Source of the DNA: Planctomycetota bacterium
GTDB lineage: Bacteria; Planctomycetota; Planctomycetia; Pirellulales; Pirellulaceae
Length of the DNA: 50,903 nucleotides
NCBI GenBank assembly: GCA_963204965.1
Contig: CAUJKA010000173.1
Span: forward strand, 1-50,903
Direction: 5' to 3'
Part shown: piece by piece, positions 44,393 through 50,903 of the stretch
How positions within the stretch are numbered: position 1 is the first letter of the stretch
Layout: each line of letters opens with the position of its first letter
Made by a program: the position numbers and the translations under genes
Notes under the pieces: generated by a model
What the model was told of the DNA's origin: nothing
The model's database searches: none
The model's input: the letters and a program-made list of their open reading frames with translations, nothing else

Positions 44393-44543
44393 GTCAAACT
44401 CCTGCCGGGTTTGACCACGTTGACGGAGCTGATCATTAAGCTCACATGACGTTTAGCATTTGCTTCGAGATAGTTTTTTCGTTGACACTGACTCTCGTAT
44501 TGGGAAGTCAGTCTCGGTCCTTTCCGGCAGATAAGGACCTACC
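44389..44543. repeat. GTAGGTCAAA palindromic repeat, unit 1
   Basis: It begins GTAGGTCAAACTCCTGCCGG then GTTTGACC and ends CCGGCAGATAAGGACCTACC. The ends are inverted to each other (GTAGGTC/GACCTAC and CCTGCCGG/CCGGCAG). The first TAG is the stop codon of the esterase gene. Inside is a smaller hairpin around GACTC...GGGAAGTCAG. Confidence 0.9.
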
Positions 44544-44566
44544 AAACCAGCGACGCAGCGTCTTCT

Positions 44567-44722
44567 GGTAGGTCAAATTCCTGCCGGGTTTGACCACGTT
44601 TGACGGAGCTGATCGTTAAGCTCTCATGACGATTGGCATTTGCTTCGAGATAGTTTTTTCGTTAGCTGACTCTTAGCATTGGAGAGTCAGTCTCGGTCCT
44701 TTCCGGCAGATAAGGACCTACC
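44567..44722. repeat. GTAGGTCAAA palindromic repeat, unit 2
   Basis: About 85-90 percent identical to unit 1, with the same ends and the shared core GCATTTGCTTCGAGATAGTT then TTTTCG. It lies 23 bases after unit 1 in the same orientation, a tandem pair. The 342 bp between the esterase and the next gene hold only these units. Confidence 0.9.
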
Positions 44723-44734
44723 CGACGCCATAAG

Positions 44735-45145
44735 CTACAGCCTTGGTCGCTCTTGCTTCAAAAAATCGTTGACGGTGCTGTAAGCTGGCTTCTCTTCTTT
44801 CTTTTGAAAGAACCAAGCGCCGCCCTCATTGGAGCTTGTGCTCGAACTCTTGCTTTTGCTCTTCGACTCGTCGTCCCAAGGGTTGAGGAAGTCAACTGTG
44901 CTGTTCCACATACGGCCAGTTGTTTGTTTTGCGCTGTTAAATGCGCGGCCGGTAGAATTCTTCACGCCTTGAAAAGTGGGCATCTTCGGCCAATTGATTT
45001 GCGGGCCGTTGAACATGCTGCTCTCTTTAGAGTCCGAGCTGCTGGCCCATTTCCACATTGCCGGTTTCGATTTGTCCTGTGCGTTGGATTGGTTAGCTAG
45101 AAGTACGAAAAGCATTGTTAGCAGTGCGCAAAAAACGCGATTCAT
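44735..45145 (-). CDS. Small secreted planctomycete protein
   Basis: A 136-residue protein with a signal peptide (MNRVFCALLTMLFVLLANQS, cleavage near NAQ) and a low-complexity mature part. That part contains SSDSKESSMFNGPQINWPKM, NSAKQTTGRMWNSTVDFLNP and a Ser/Lys run. The ending is GGAWFFQKKEEKPAYSTVND, then FLKQERPRL. A strong Shine-Dalgarno (AGGAGC) precedes it. Function unknown; the pattern resembles small secreted proteins specific to this phylum. The short complementary frame on the other strand is a shadow. Confidence 0.75.
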   Translation of the reverse strand: MNRVFCALLTMLFVLLANQSNAQDKSKPAMWKWASSSDSKESSMFNGPQINWPKMPTFQGVKNSTGRAFNSAKQTTGRMWNSTVDFLNPWDDESKSKSKSSSTSSNEGGAWFFQKKEEKPAYSTVNDFLKQERPRL

Positions 45146-45294
45146 TTTGTGCTCCTATCAATGGATGGTCTTGGCTAGCTGGTGTAATTCTTTTTGAATT
45201 CAACCAGCAGATGACAGCAATTGTCCTCGTCGATTTCTCAAAAGTGTTCGCTACGAGTTCGCCAATTTTCTCATCGCAAATTTAGCCTTCAGCG

Positions 45295-46698
45295 TCAAGA
45301 GGAATGCGTGCGTACCAAGCCGACGCGAAGGTCGCAAACGTTTGTCCCAGTAGGTCCAGTTTGTAACAACCCGCCGACTTCTTGGAAAAAGTGGTAAGCA
45401 TCCGCGCGGCGAAGATAAGTAGCTGGCTGTAGATCCATTTTCGATAGTCGGCCTAGAGTGTTCGAGTCGAACCAGGCACCAGCGGCGTCAGTCGGACCAT
45501 CTTCGCCATCGGTGCCGCCGCTTAGGAAAGCGATGTCTGTATTGGCATGAGCTTCAGGCCAGCCACTGCGTCGCATCTGGTCTAGAACAGCAAGTGCAAG
45601 TTGCTGATTGCGGCCTCCTAGTCCGATATCGCTGTCAGGCAACCGCACCGTGGGCTCGCCTCCTGAGATCCAACAATCGATTTCTGGTTCGTCGCGCAGG
45701 TGGTTTAGTTGTTCAAAGGCGTTGGAGGCAACCTCCATGACATCGCCTTCAGATTGTCGAGCGACATGCATTGAGTAGCGGTAGCCAAGCTCGACGGCGC
45801 GAACTCCGGCTGCATCCACGGCATCTGCCAGGTTGCCGAGGATGACATTCTGAACTTGAGTTCTAGGGTTCGGATCCTCGGAAGATGTTTCTGTCTTGCG
45901 AAGCCACCGAACAACATTCGCTAATTGCGGATGCTGGAGAAGCCCCAGTGATTTAAGTGCATCAATCGCTTGCGTCCGGTCAGGTCGAAGGTCGGTGACG
46001 GTTGGTCCCGATGCAATGATCTCCAGCGGGTCACCAAGGACATCGGAGATAATCAGTGAAAGCAATTGACCAGCTTGGCAAGCTCGTGCCAGTCCGCCGC
46101 CTTTGACTTGGCTAATACAGCGACGGACAGTGTTCAGTTGAACGATGTTACCACCCGCCGCCGCAACGCATTGAGCGACCGCTTGTTTGTCTGCCAACGA
46201 GATTCCAGGTTGCGGTGACACCAAGATTGCCGACCCGCCACCTGAGATCATGCTGATGACAAGATCGTTGGGCGCTGCGCTGGCCACCAACTTTAGAATT
46301 TGTTGAGTCCCATCGATTGCCAGTTGGGTTGGCGCGTTGATGCCCGCTGGTCTAGCTTCGTGCAGGTGAAGACCGGCAACTTGCTGCGCGAATGCTCCGG
46401 CGGGCGCGTTGATCCAACCACCAAGGCTGTCTCGACCATTGGGCAGATCGCGACAGTGCTGATGGACGAACTCCGTAGCCATGGCCGCGGACGCCTTGCC
46501 AGCGCCGACGATGATAAGCTTACCGATGGCTGATAGATCATATTCGAATTGTTCATCAACGATCAGCCAGTTTCCATCGCGATGGATCTTCTTCTCCATC
46601 AGCGTTTTCGGAGTCACAGCTTCGACGCCGTATTGCCAAATGCTGATAGCATCTTGGGCCAGCTTTGAAATCGGAAAGTGTTTTTCGGGCGCTGGCAT
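45295..46698 (-). CDS. Glycerate 2-kinase (GckA/TtuD, DUF4147 family)
   Basis: A 467-residue kinase that phosphorylates glycerate to 2-phosphoglycerate. Motifs are LIIVGAGKASAAMATEFVHQ, VISMISGGGSAILV (the Gly-rich loop), NTVRRCISQVKGGGLARACQ, WISGGEPTVRLP, GGRNQQLALAVLDQM and FLSGGTDGEDGPTDAAGAWF. The frame is open 123 codons upstream into the neighbouring secreted-protein gene, so the start at 46698 (MPAPEKHFPISKLAQDAI) is inferred from the family start and is not backed by a strong Shine-Dalgarno. It lies 73 bases after that gene. Confidence 0.9.
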   Translation of the reverse strand: MPAPEKHFPISKLAQDAISIWQYGVEAVTPKTLMEKKIHRDGNWLIVDEQFEYDLSAIGKLIIVGAGKASAAMATEFVHQHCRDLPNGRDSLGGWINAPAGAFAQQVAGLHLHEARPAGINAPTQLAIDGTQQILKLVASAAPNDLVISMISGGGSAILVSPQPGISLADKQAVAQCVAAAGGNIVQLNTVRRCISQVKGGGLARACQAGQLLSLIISDVLGDPLEIIASGPTVTDLRPDRTQAIDALKSLGLLQHPQLANVVRWLRKTETSSEDPNPRTQVQNVILGNLADAVDAAGVRAVELGYRYSMHVARQSEGDVMEVASNAFEQLNHLRDEPEIDCWISGGEPTVRLPDSDIGLGGRNQQLALAVLDQMRRSGWPEAHANTDIAFLSGGTDGEDGPTDAAGAWFDSNTLGRLSKMDLQPATYLRRADAYHFFQEVGGLLQTGPTGTNVCDLRVGLVRTHSS

Positions 46699-46771
46699 TC
46701 TAGTAGGGTAGTTCTTAGGTGACTTGAAGAGTTCTTCAGGTTTTCGTGCTCGTGCTCGTACTCGAATCAGG

Positions 46772-49744
46772 CTAACGCTTCGGGTTGGGATTTGTCGGCG
46801 AATCGGCTCGAGCGGAATTGCTTGGTAAGCCCGTTGGTAACGAAGTAGGTGATGTATTTGGTGGAGGAAGGTCGACGGGGGCAGATAGCGGAATCTCTTC
46901 TTGCTCCGAACGATAGGGCGTTGCGGTTTGAGCTTCGGGACGAGCGGATTCAATCTGTCGAGGTGGCGATACGATTGTTCGTTGCGTTGGTTGCGTTGTT
47001 GGATTGGTCGCCGGCGGTCGTGATAGTGGAGCGGTGCCATAGCTGCTTCGATCCGTTGCCGGTTCAATGACGCTGGCTACGATCGATTCGAGCTGAATAT
47101 CGCAAGTGCCACGACACTCAGCCAGTAACCTAAACTCGCCGTCTTGAACTACAAAGCGATAGAGTTCGATGGGGATTCTATCACCTGGCTTACCATGCAC
47201 TAGCTGCCCCATACTGGTCCAAGCTTGATTGTCGTAAACCAACAGCCCAGAAGCCGGATCGCTTCCACAGTTGCGCACATGAGCAACGGCTGAGACGCGG
47301 ACCAATTGACCTTTGCGAACTGCAGCTCCTGCGCTTCGCACTCTCAGTGAGGCACCTTCGTAGCCGCCTGGAACGGGTTCAAAGGCTTGGCTCGACGATT
47401 GGTTCTTAGGGTAAGCTGCCAAGCGAAGGCTAGATTCAACCTTCTTCGATGCAGGTAGCAGTTCGACTCGTAGATCCACTTGATCTTCCAAGCGGCGTTG
47501 CTGAGTCCATCCGCTCTGAATCATTTGATCTAAATTTGAAAACTGACTTCCCGGTAATTCAAGCGGTTGCCAAGTGCTTCGTTCGCAGGCATTGGCAAGC
47601 AACCAGTGATACTTGATCGTCCCTGGAGTCAAAACCAAAGGGCTAGCTTGAGGCGTCGCCAAGTTGCCGATGGCGACCTGAAAGGACTCGTGCAGTATCG
47701 CTTGAGTTTGATCTATCGTTTCCAAGGCGATTCGAGAAGCGAATTGAGGTTGGCCCGCTTGAATCTCTTGATAGCCTCGCTCAATTTGTCGCTGAACGCT
47801 CATCAACCTCTGTTGTTGTAGTGCTCGAACGTTTTGATTGTCGGTGGTGGTAAGCGGTTGATTGACTCGGTAACGAGCTTCAACAAGTTCCGTTGCTTGC
47901 GTCATACAAAAGTTGGCAATCTCCAACTGATCCGAAGCGTTTTCCAGGCCGTGTCGGTTGATTCGTTGTCGCAAGTATTGAAGAACTTGCGTGTTGCCTG
48001 TTACAACAAAGATCTCGATGGAATTGGGGTTATTGATTTGCCAAGACTGAGAACCAGGCTTTCGATCGACTCGCATCAATTCAGTTCGCCCTTCCGTCAG
48101 TCGCAGAACATCGTGTGGATCGGATCGACCATCCTGTGTGATGGTCAGCGGGCTATTCTGCGTGCCGGGCATGCACAACTGGGAATATGGCTTGTTGTTT
48201 TGAACGATGATCAAATCTGCATCGCGAATACGCCAACTTGCAACGGCGAAATCGTTGCGATTCAATTGCGGTGGTGCAACCTGTTGACCAAAGCTGATCC
48301 AGGGGCTCCACAATCGCAAGTCGCTGTTAGTCCATCGAATCGCAGCCTGGACAGCTCCGTCAGTAGTGTCGCCATTGGACGCGGCTTGGCTGGTGATCGG
48401 ATCTAGCAAGGGAGATTGTGTGCGATAGACAATGCCTTTCGCGCCAGCCATGACAGCACCTACAACCTCGTGTCGAAGGCCAAGAGGATTGGCCGGAAGA
48501 CTTGCCGTTGAAGCTCCTTCAAGTCGTTCCATCGCTGTTCGGTATTGATCGGCCAGAGCGGGATTTGAGCCCACATAAACCGAAACCCAACCTTCGCCAC
48601 GGTGTTTAGCGGTTTCTAAGTTCTTATTCAACCAAGCTCTTTTCGAAGCCGTACTACCAGCAGAGATTGGATCGGGCGCTGGCACGATGATCTCGTTGGC
48701 AATTCTACCGAAGAGCCAAAATTGCTCTAAGGCTTCACCGACCAACGGACGCTTCATGGCTTGAGGAAGCCGATCCGCATGCGCAGCTTGTTGACGAGCG
48801 AGATCTGCTTGATCGCGATTCATGGCCGTCCCGATCAGCCATCCTTTCACAGCGGCGAGTTTCTTCTCATCGAACTCGACCAAGTGCTCTGGAGGCGGAC
48901 TGATGATCGCCATGCCCGCTTCGTAGACTTGATCCAACTGTTTTGGAGAAGGAAGACTACTTAGCAGCATGCCATTGAATCCTAGAGATCTCATCCACGC
49001 GGGTTGCTCGCCGCGATTGTCGACCCAGATTGGCATTTGATTCGTGATGTTGAATTGAACATGATTGTCATCGCGCCAAACCCATTTGTCTCGCCAGCTT
49101 GGTGAGAGCGGAATGCCAATCGACGCCAGCGGTGTCATGCTGCTGAAGTCCAAGTCGTCGATTTGAAGTCGTGTCTGACCGGGAGCGACATAAGCGTTGA
49201 TCACCAGCGCATCGATGAAGGGTTGATCGAGATTTAAACTTGCATCGAACTGACTGCGAAAGCCCGCAATCTCTTGCTGGAGTCGATCAGCGATGTTGCG
49301 AACTTGAAGTCGCTGCCATTGACCCGGTTGCGCGTAGATATCACCCCAGATAATTGTTGTTAAACGGCTGTGACTAACTGGATGAAGTGCGTTAGGGAAA
49401 ACGACTCGAACTCCTAGTCTTGGCTGAGCGCTTGCGCAGCGATACCAAACTGATGGCTGGAACTCATTCAAAACAGCACAAGGTTCAATGGGGTAAGCCA
49501 AGTAAGCGAATTCACCCGAAGTACAAGAAAAGTCCATAAGCTCCGAAGTTCGGCCACCATGAGGCATGATGATGCCTATTTCATGGCCAAGCACCTGTGC
49601 TGAACAATCACTTTCCACCATTTGCCAGCGCGGCAATCCACCCTCAAACGAGTCTAGACGCTGAGCCCCGGCAGGATTTGCGGTGAAAACGCAAACCAGC
49701 ACTGTAAGTAAACAAGCATGGAAACGATGTAAAGCTCCGAACAT
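46772..49744 (-). CDS. Large secreted protein of unknown function
   Basis: A 990-residue exported protein. It has a signal sequence (about residues 1-27, HACLLTVLVCVFTANPAGAQ) and a beta-sandwich-like region with SLNLDQPFIDALVINAYVAP. A middle part has many helices, with QQRLMSVQRQIERGYQEIQA among them, and a Pro/Thr-rich C-terminal tail from about 905 (ATDRSSYGTAPLSRPPATNP). The N-terminal half has a glycoside-hydrolase-like pattern (LVEFDEKKLAAVKGWLIGTA), but I cannot assign a family with confidence. AAGGATGCC precedes the ATG. Its 3' end is 73 bases from the glycerate kinase gene on the same strand. Confidence 0.7.
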   Translation of the reverse strand: MFGALHRFHACLLTVLVCVFTANPAGAQRLDSFEGGLPRWQMVESDCSAQVLGHEIGIIMPHGGRTSELMDFSCTSGEFAYLAYPIEPCAVLNEFQPSVWYRCASAQPRLGVRVVFPNALHPVSHSRLTTIIWGDIYAQPGQWQRLQVRNIADRLQQEIAGFRSQFDASLNLDQPFIDALVINAYVAPGQTRLQIDDLDFSSMTPLASIGIPLSPSWRDKWVWRDDNHVQFNITNQMPIWVDNRGEQPAWMRSLGFNGMLLSSLPSPKQLDQVYEAGMAIISPPPEHLVEFDEKKLAAVKGWLIGTAMNRDQADLARQQAAHADRLPQAMKRPLVGEALEQFWLFGRIANEIIVPAPDPISAGSTASKRAWLNKNLETAKHRGEGWVSVYVGSNPALADQYRTAMERLEGASTASLPANPLGLRHEVVGAVMAGAKGIVYRTQSPLLDPITSQAASNGDTTDGAVQAAIRWTNSDLRLWSPWISFGQQVAPPQLNRNDFAVASWRIRDADLIIVQNNKPYSQLCMPGTQNSPLTITQDGRSDPHDVLRLTEGRTELMRVDRKPGSQSWQINNPNSIEIFVVTGNTQVLQYLRQRINRHGLENASDQLEIANFCMTQATELVEARYRVNQPLTTTDNQNVRALQQQRLMSVQRQIERGYQEIQAGQPQFASRIALETIDQTQAILHESFQVAIGNLATPQASPLVLTPGTIKYHWLLANACERSTWQPLELPGSQFSNLDQMIQSGWTQQRRLEDQVDLRVELLPASKKVESSLRLAAYPKNQSSSQAFEPVPGGYEGASLRVRSAGAAVRKGQLVRVSAVAHVRNCGSDPASGLLVYDNQAWTSMGQLVHGKPGDRIPIELYRFVVQDGEFRLLAECRGTCDIQLESIVASVIEPATDRSSYGTAPLSRPPATNPTTQPTQRTIVSPPRQIESARPEAQTATPYRSEQEEIPLSAPVDLPPPNTSPTSLPTGLPSNSARADSPTNPNPKR

Positions 49745-50104
49745 GGCATCCTTTGCTGCCCAATGGCTCCATTACCAATTGCCCAACTCGAAAAACCGGC
49801 CAAGACCTTGAAAAATGTTGCAAAACGGCATCAAAAGGCTAAACCGTGTGGCAATTGGCGCAAGTCCAGCTTTTACAGGAACTTACGGCATTCTGCCAGA
49901 TCAAAGGGTGTTGCGATTATGCAACGCAGGCAAGAGCTGGCGAAAATCCCGATTTTCCTAAGTCCTTGAAAATCGGGCACTTACGGAATACTATGAGATC
50001 CGACCCTGAAATTGGCACTGCCGCTGCTTTTATGAACACGCATTAGCCAATCGCAGCTAGCACCGCAAGTTGCGAAACTTAGAAAACCAAACCGGAGGCA
50101 TACT
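49745..50104. other. Divergent intergenic region with a hairpin
   Basis: The region between the large secreted protein gene (minus) and the small conserved gene (plus). A perfect 10-bp inverted repeat CCCGATTTTC/GAAAATCGGG lies at 49948-49977 around the loop CTAAGTCCTT, with a further GAAAATC directly to its left. No T-run follows. It may be an operator, a transcript hairpin, or part of a divergent promoter. Short open frames here are not convincing genes. Confidence 0.5.
49942..49977. promoter_or_regulatory. Three-part GAAAATC/GATTTTC inverted repeat
   Basis: GAAAATC, CC, GATTTTC, a 10-base spacer, then GAAAATCGGG. The two outer copies can each pair with the central one, so two alternative hairpins are possible. 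Confidence 0.4.
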
Positions 50105-50404
50105 ATGAGTTCAGCAGAAGTACACAGCGCTACCGACGAGAAGAATGATGGTATCCCAGCTGACTTGCTCGAGCTGACTCAAGCCATCGAACAACTGCCA
50201 GTTGAACAACGCATTCGCTTGCTACCATCGCTTCGACGCGTTACCGAGAGCAGCGTACGACGACGTCGCATTTTGACTCTGGTTCAAGAAGCTCTTGGAC
50301 AATTGCGATTGGACATGAAGTACCTAGTATTTGACTTGGAAGCAACTCGCCGCGAACGCGACGAATATCTACAAAAGCTCAATGACATGGGCGCTGGTGA
50401 ATAG
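50105..50404 (+). CDS. Small conserved planctomycete helical protein
   Basis: A 99-residue, entirely helical protein with an acidic N-terminus, then EQLPVEQRIRLLPSLRRVTE, VRRRRILTLVQEALGQLRLD and a C-terminal helix with ATRRERDEYLQKLND. A GGAGG lies ahead of the start. The Arg-rich middle could contact nucleic acid or a membrane. Function unknown; it looks specific to planctomycetes. A strong intrinsic terminator lies about 140 bases after the stop. Confidence 0.75.
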   Translation: MSSAEVHSATDEKNDGIPADLLELTQAIEQLPVEQRIRLLPSLRRVTESSVRRRRILTLVQEALGQLRLDMKYLVFDLEATRRERDEYLQKLNDMGAGE

Positions 50405-50544
50405 TATTACGACTGTACTGGGAAACATTGCAACTCATTCCAATTCGGAACTGTAAGCGTCGCCACCGCAAGCAGGTCCGCAGTAAGTGAAAGCCCAAAA
50501 GCAAAAGGTAGGAATGGTGACTCTCCACACCAAACCCACCCAAC
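50405..50544 (+). other. Unexplained transcribed-looking stretch before a terminator
   Basis: A stretch of 140 bases between the small gene and its terminator, longer than needed for a plain 3' end. It includes GCAAGCAGGTCCGCAGTAAG then TGAAAGCCC, which could fold. It may be a 3' UTR or a small RNA. I could not match it to SRP RNA, 6S RNA, tmRNA or a known riboswitch. Confidence 0.25.
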
Positions 50545-50582
50545 GAGCCGCTGACGACGCCACCGTCCAGCGGCTCTTTTTA
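50545..50582 (+). terminator. Intrinsic terminator
   Basis: GAGCCGCTG pairs with CAGCGGCTC over nine bases, with a 14-base loop, followed by five T. It ends the transcript of the small conserved gene. Confidence 0.9.
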
Positions 50583-50747
50583 TTGCTCGGTTTTGTACTT
50601 AGAGTTTGCGATTCCAGCCAGTAAAAAGCGGGAAAGGTTTGCGTTTTGCCGCAATCTGGCTTAGTATCTGACTATCATCAGATGCACATAATTTTGCGAC
50701 GCTTGAACACGTCGTTCATCTTGTCTCGATAACCCGCTTACCGCACC

Positions 50748-50903
50748 ATGGATTTCACGCCGCATCAGTTAGCTCAACGCATCGTCGAGCTGGGGCTTGT
50801 AGAGCCTTTGGCGATGGAACGCGTCTGGTCTGATGTAGGCTTGGGGGATGTCGACACCGAAGATCTAATCTCAGCGCTGCTGCGAAGCTAGTTGGTGACC
50901 AAC
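50748..50903 (+). pseudogene. Start of a Ser/Thr kinase-like gene with in-frame TAG at codon 48
   Basis: From the ATG at 50748 a 47-codon frame reads MDFTPHQLAQRIVELGLVEP...DTEDLISALLRS, then TAG (50889-50891), then continues in the same frame as LVTN to the window edge. Planctomycete Ser/Thr kinases of the STK type often begin with just this type of N-terminal domain, whose last helix ends with a basic-residue/LLTNYQ pattern directly before the kinase domain. The frame agrees across the stop, so a single-base change (for example GAG to TAG) is a likely explanation. The rest of the gene is outside the window. A short genuine peptide or a sequencing error are alternatives. Confidence 0.45.

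Noticed and set aside
47567..48964. Plus-strand open frames opposite the 990-residue secreted protein
   Set aside because: Shadow frames of a gene with clear signal peptide, Shine-Dalgarno and continuous coding pattern.
50405..50544. SRP RNA (4.5S) gene
   Set aside because: AGGTCCGCAG resembles part of the domain IV loop, but the GGAAGGAAGCAGC partner segment is missing.
1..50903. tRNA or rRNA genes, phage or transposase genes
   Set aside because: I looked through the intergenic stretches and found no cloverleaf ends, rRNA segments, integrase or transposase motifs.

Overview
The window looks like a chromosomal segment of a planctomycete, most likely of the Pirellulaceae/Rhodopirellula type. 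The reasons are a MoxR/DUF58/BatA/vWA block with large coiled-coil partner proteins, a FabZ-like/ACP/FabZ-like trio, futalosine-pathway menaquinone genes, several secreted proteins typical only of this phylum, moderate GC and very few shared operons. This is inference from protein families; there is no rRNA or tRNA gene in the window to confirm it.

Layout. Positions 1-9701 (minus strand) hold a tightly packed operon: moxR, a DUF58 protein, a BatA-type vWA membrane protein, a second vWA membrane protein, a very large DUF4175-like coiled-coil membrane protein, and the first codons of an AAA ATPase cut by the window edge. Positions 9998-13825 carry a small conserved protein, a phosphate-transport pair (Pit plus DUF47) and purD. 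A 690-bp array of a palindromic intergenic repeat follows (13841-14526), then an RtcB-type RNA ligase and two overlapping trans-sulfuration PLP enzymes behind an attenuator-like leader. At 18914-20320 a GxxExxY nuclease-like gene sits among inverted GGTAAGAAGAT repeats, with a duplicated fragment of the neighbouring gene. Positions 20231-24657 hold a secreted Gln-rich protein, the fatty-acid trio and a soluble PAS/chemotaxis-like receptor.

Positions 24908-26971 form a two-gene island of unknown function bounded by 116-bp inverted repeats. From 27126 come mqnD and mqnB, a secreted FAD oxidoreductase, a class V aminotransferase, a BioF2/FemAB-like acetyltransferase and a membrane-anchored endonuclease/exonuclease/phosphatase protein. 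Next are serC-serA-zinc ribbon protein-ruvB, a DUF1648 protein and a secreted serine esterase followed by two copies of another palindromic repeat. The right end holds small and large secreted proteins, a glycerate 2-kinase, a small conserved protein with a strong terminator, and what looks like the start of a planctomycete Ser/Thr kinase interrupted by an in-frame TAG.

Functional links. serC and serA give serine synthesis; the trans-sulfuration pair gives cysteine/homocysteine interconversion; mqnB and mqnD are two steps of the futalosine menaquinone route. The moxR block probably assembles or remodels an envelope complex. The most unusual material is in the intergenic DNA: at least four palindromic repeat families, two of which bound genes in a way that suggests mobile cassettes, and two of which supply the TAG stop codon of a neighbouring gene.
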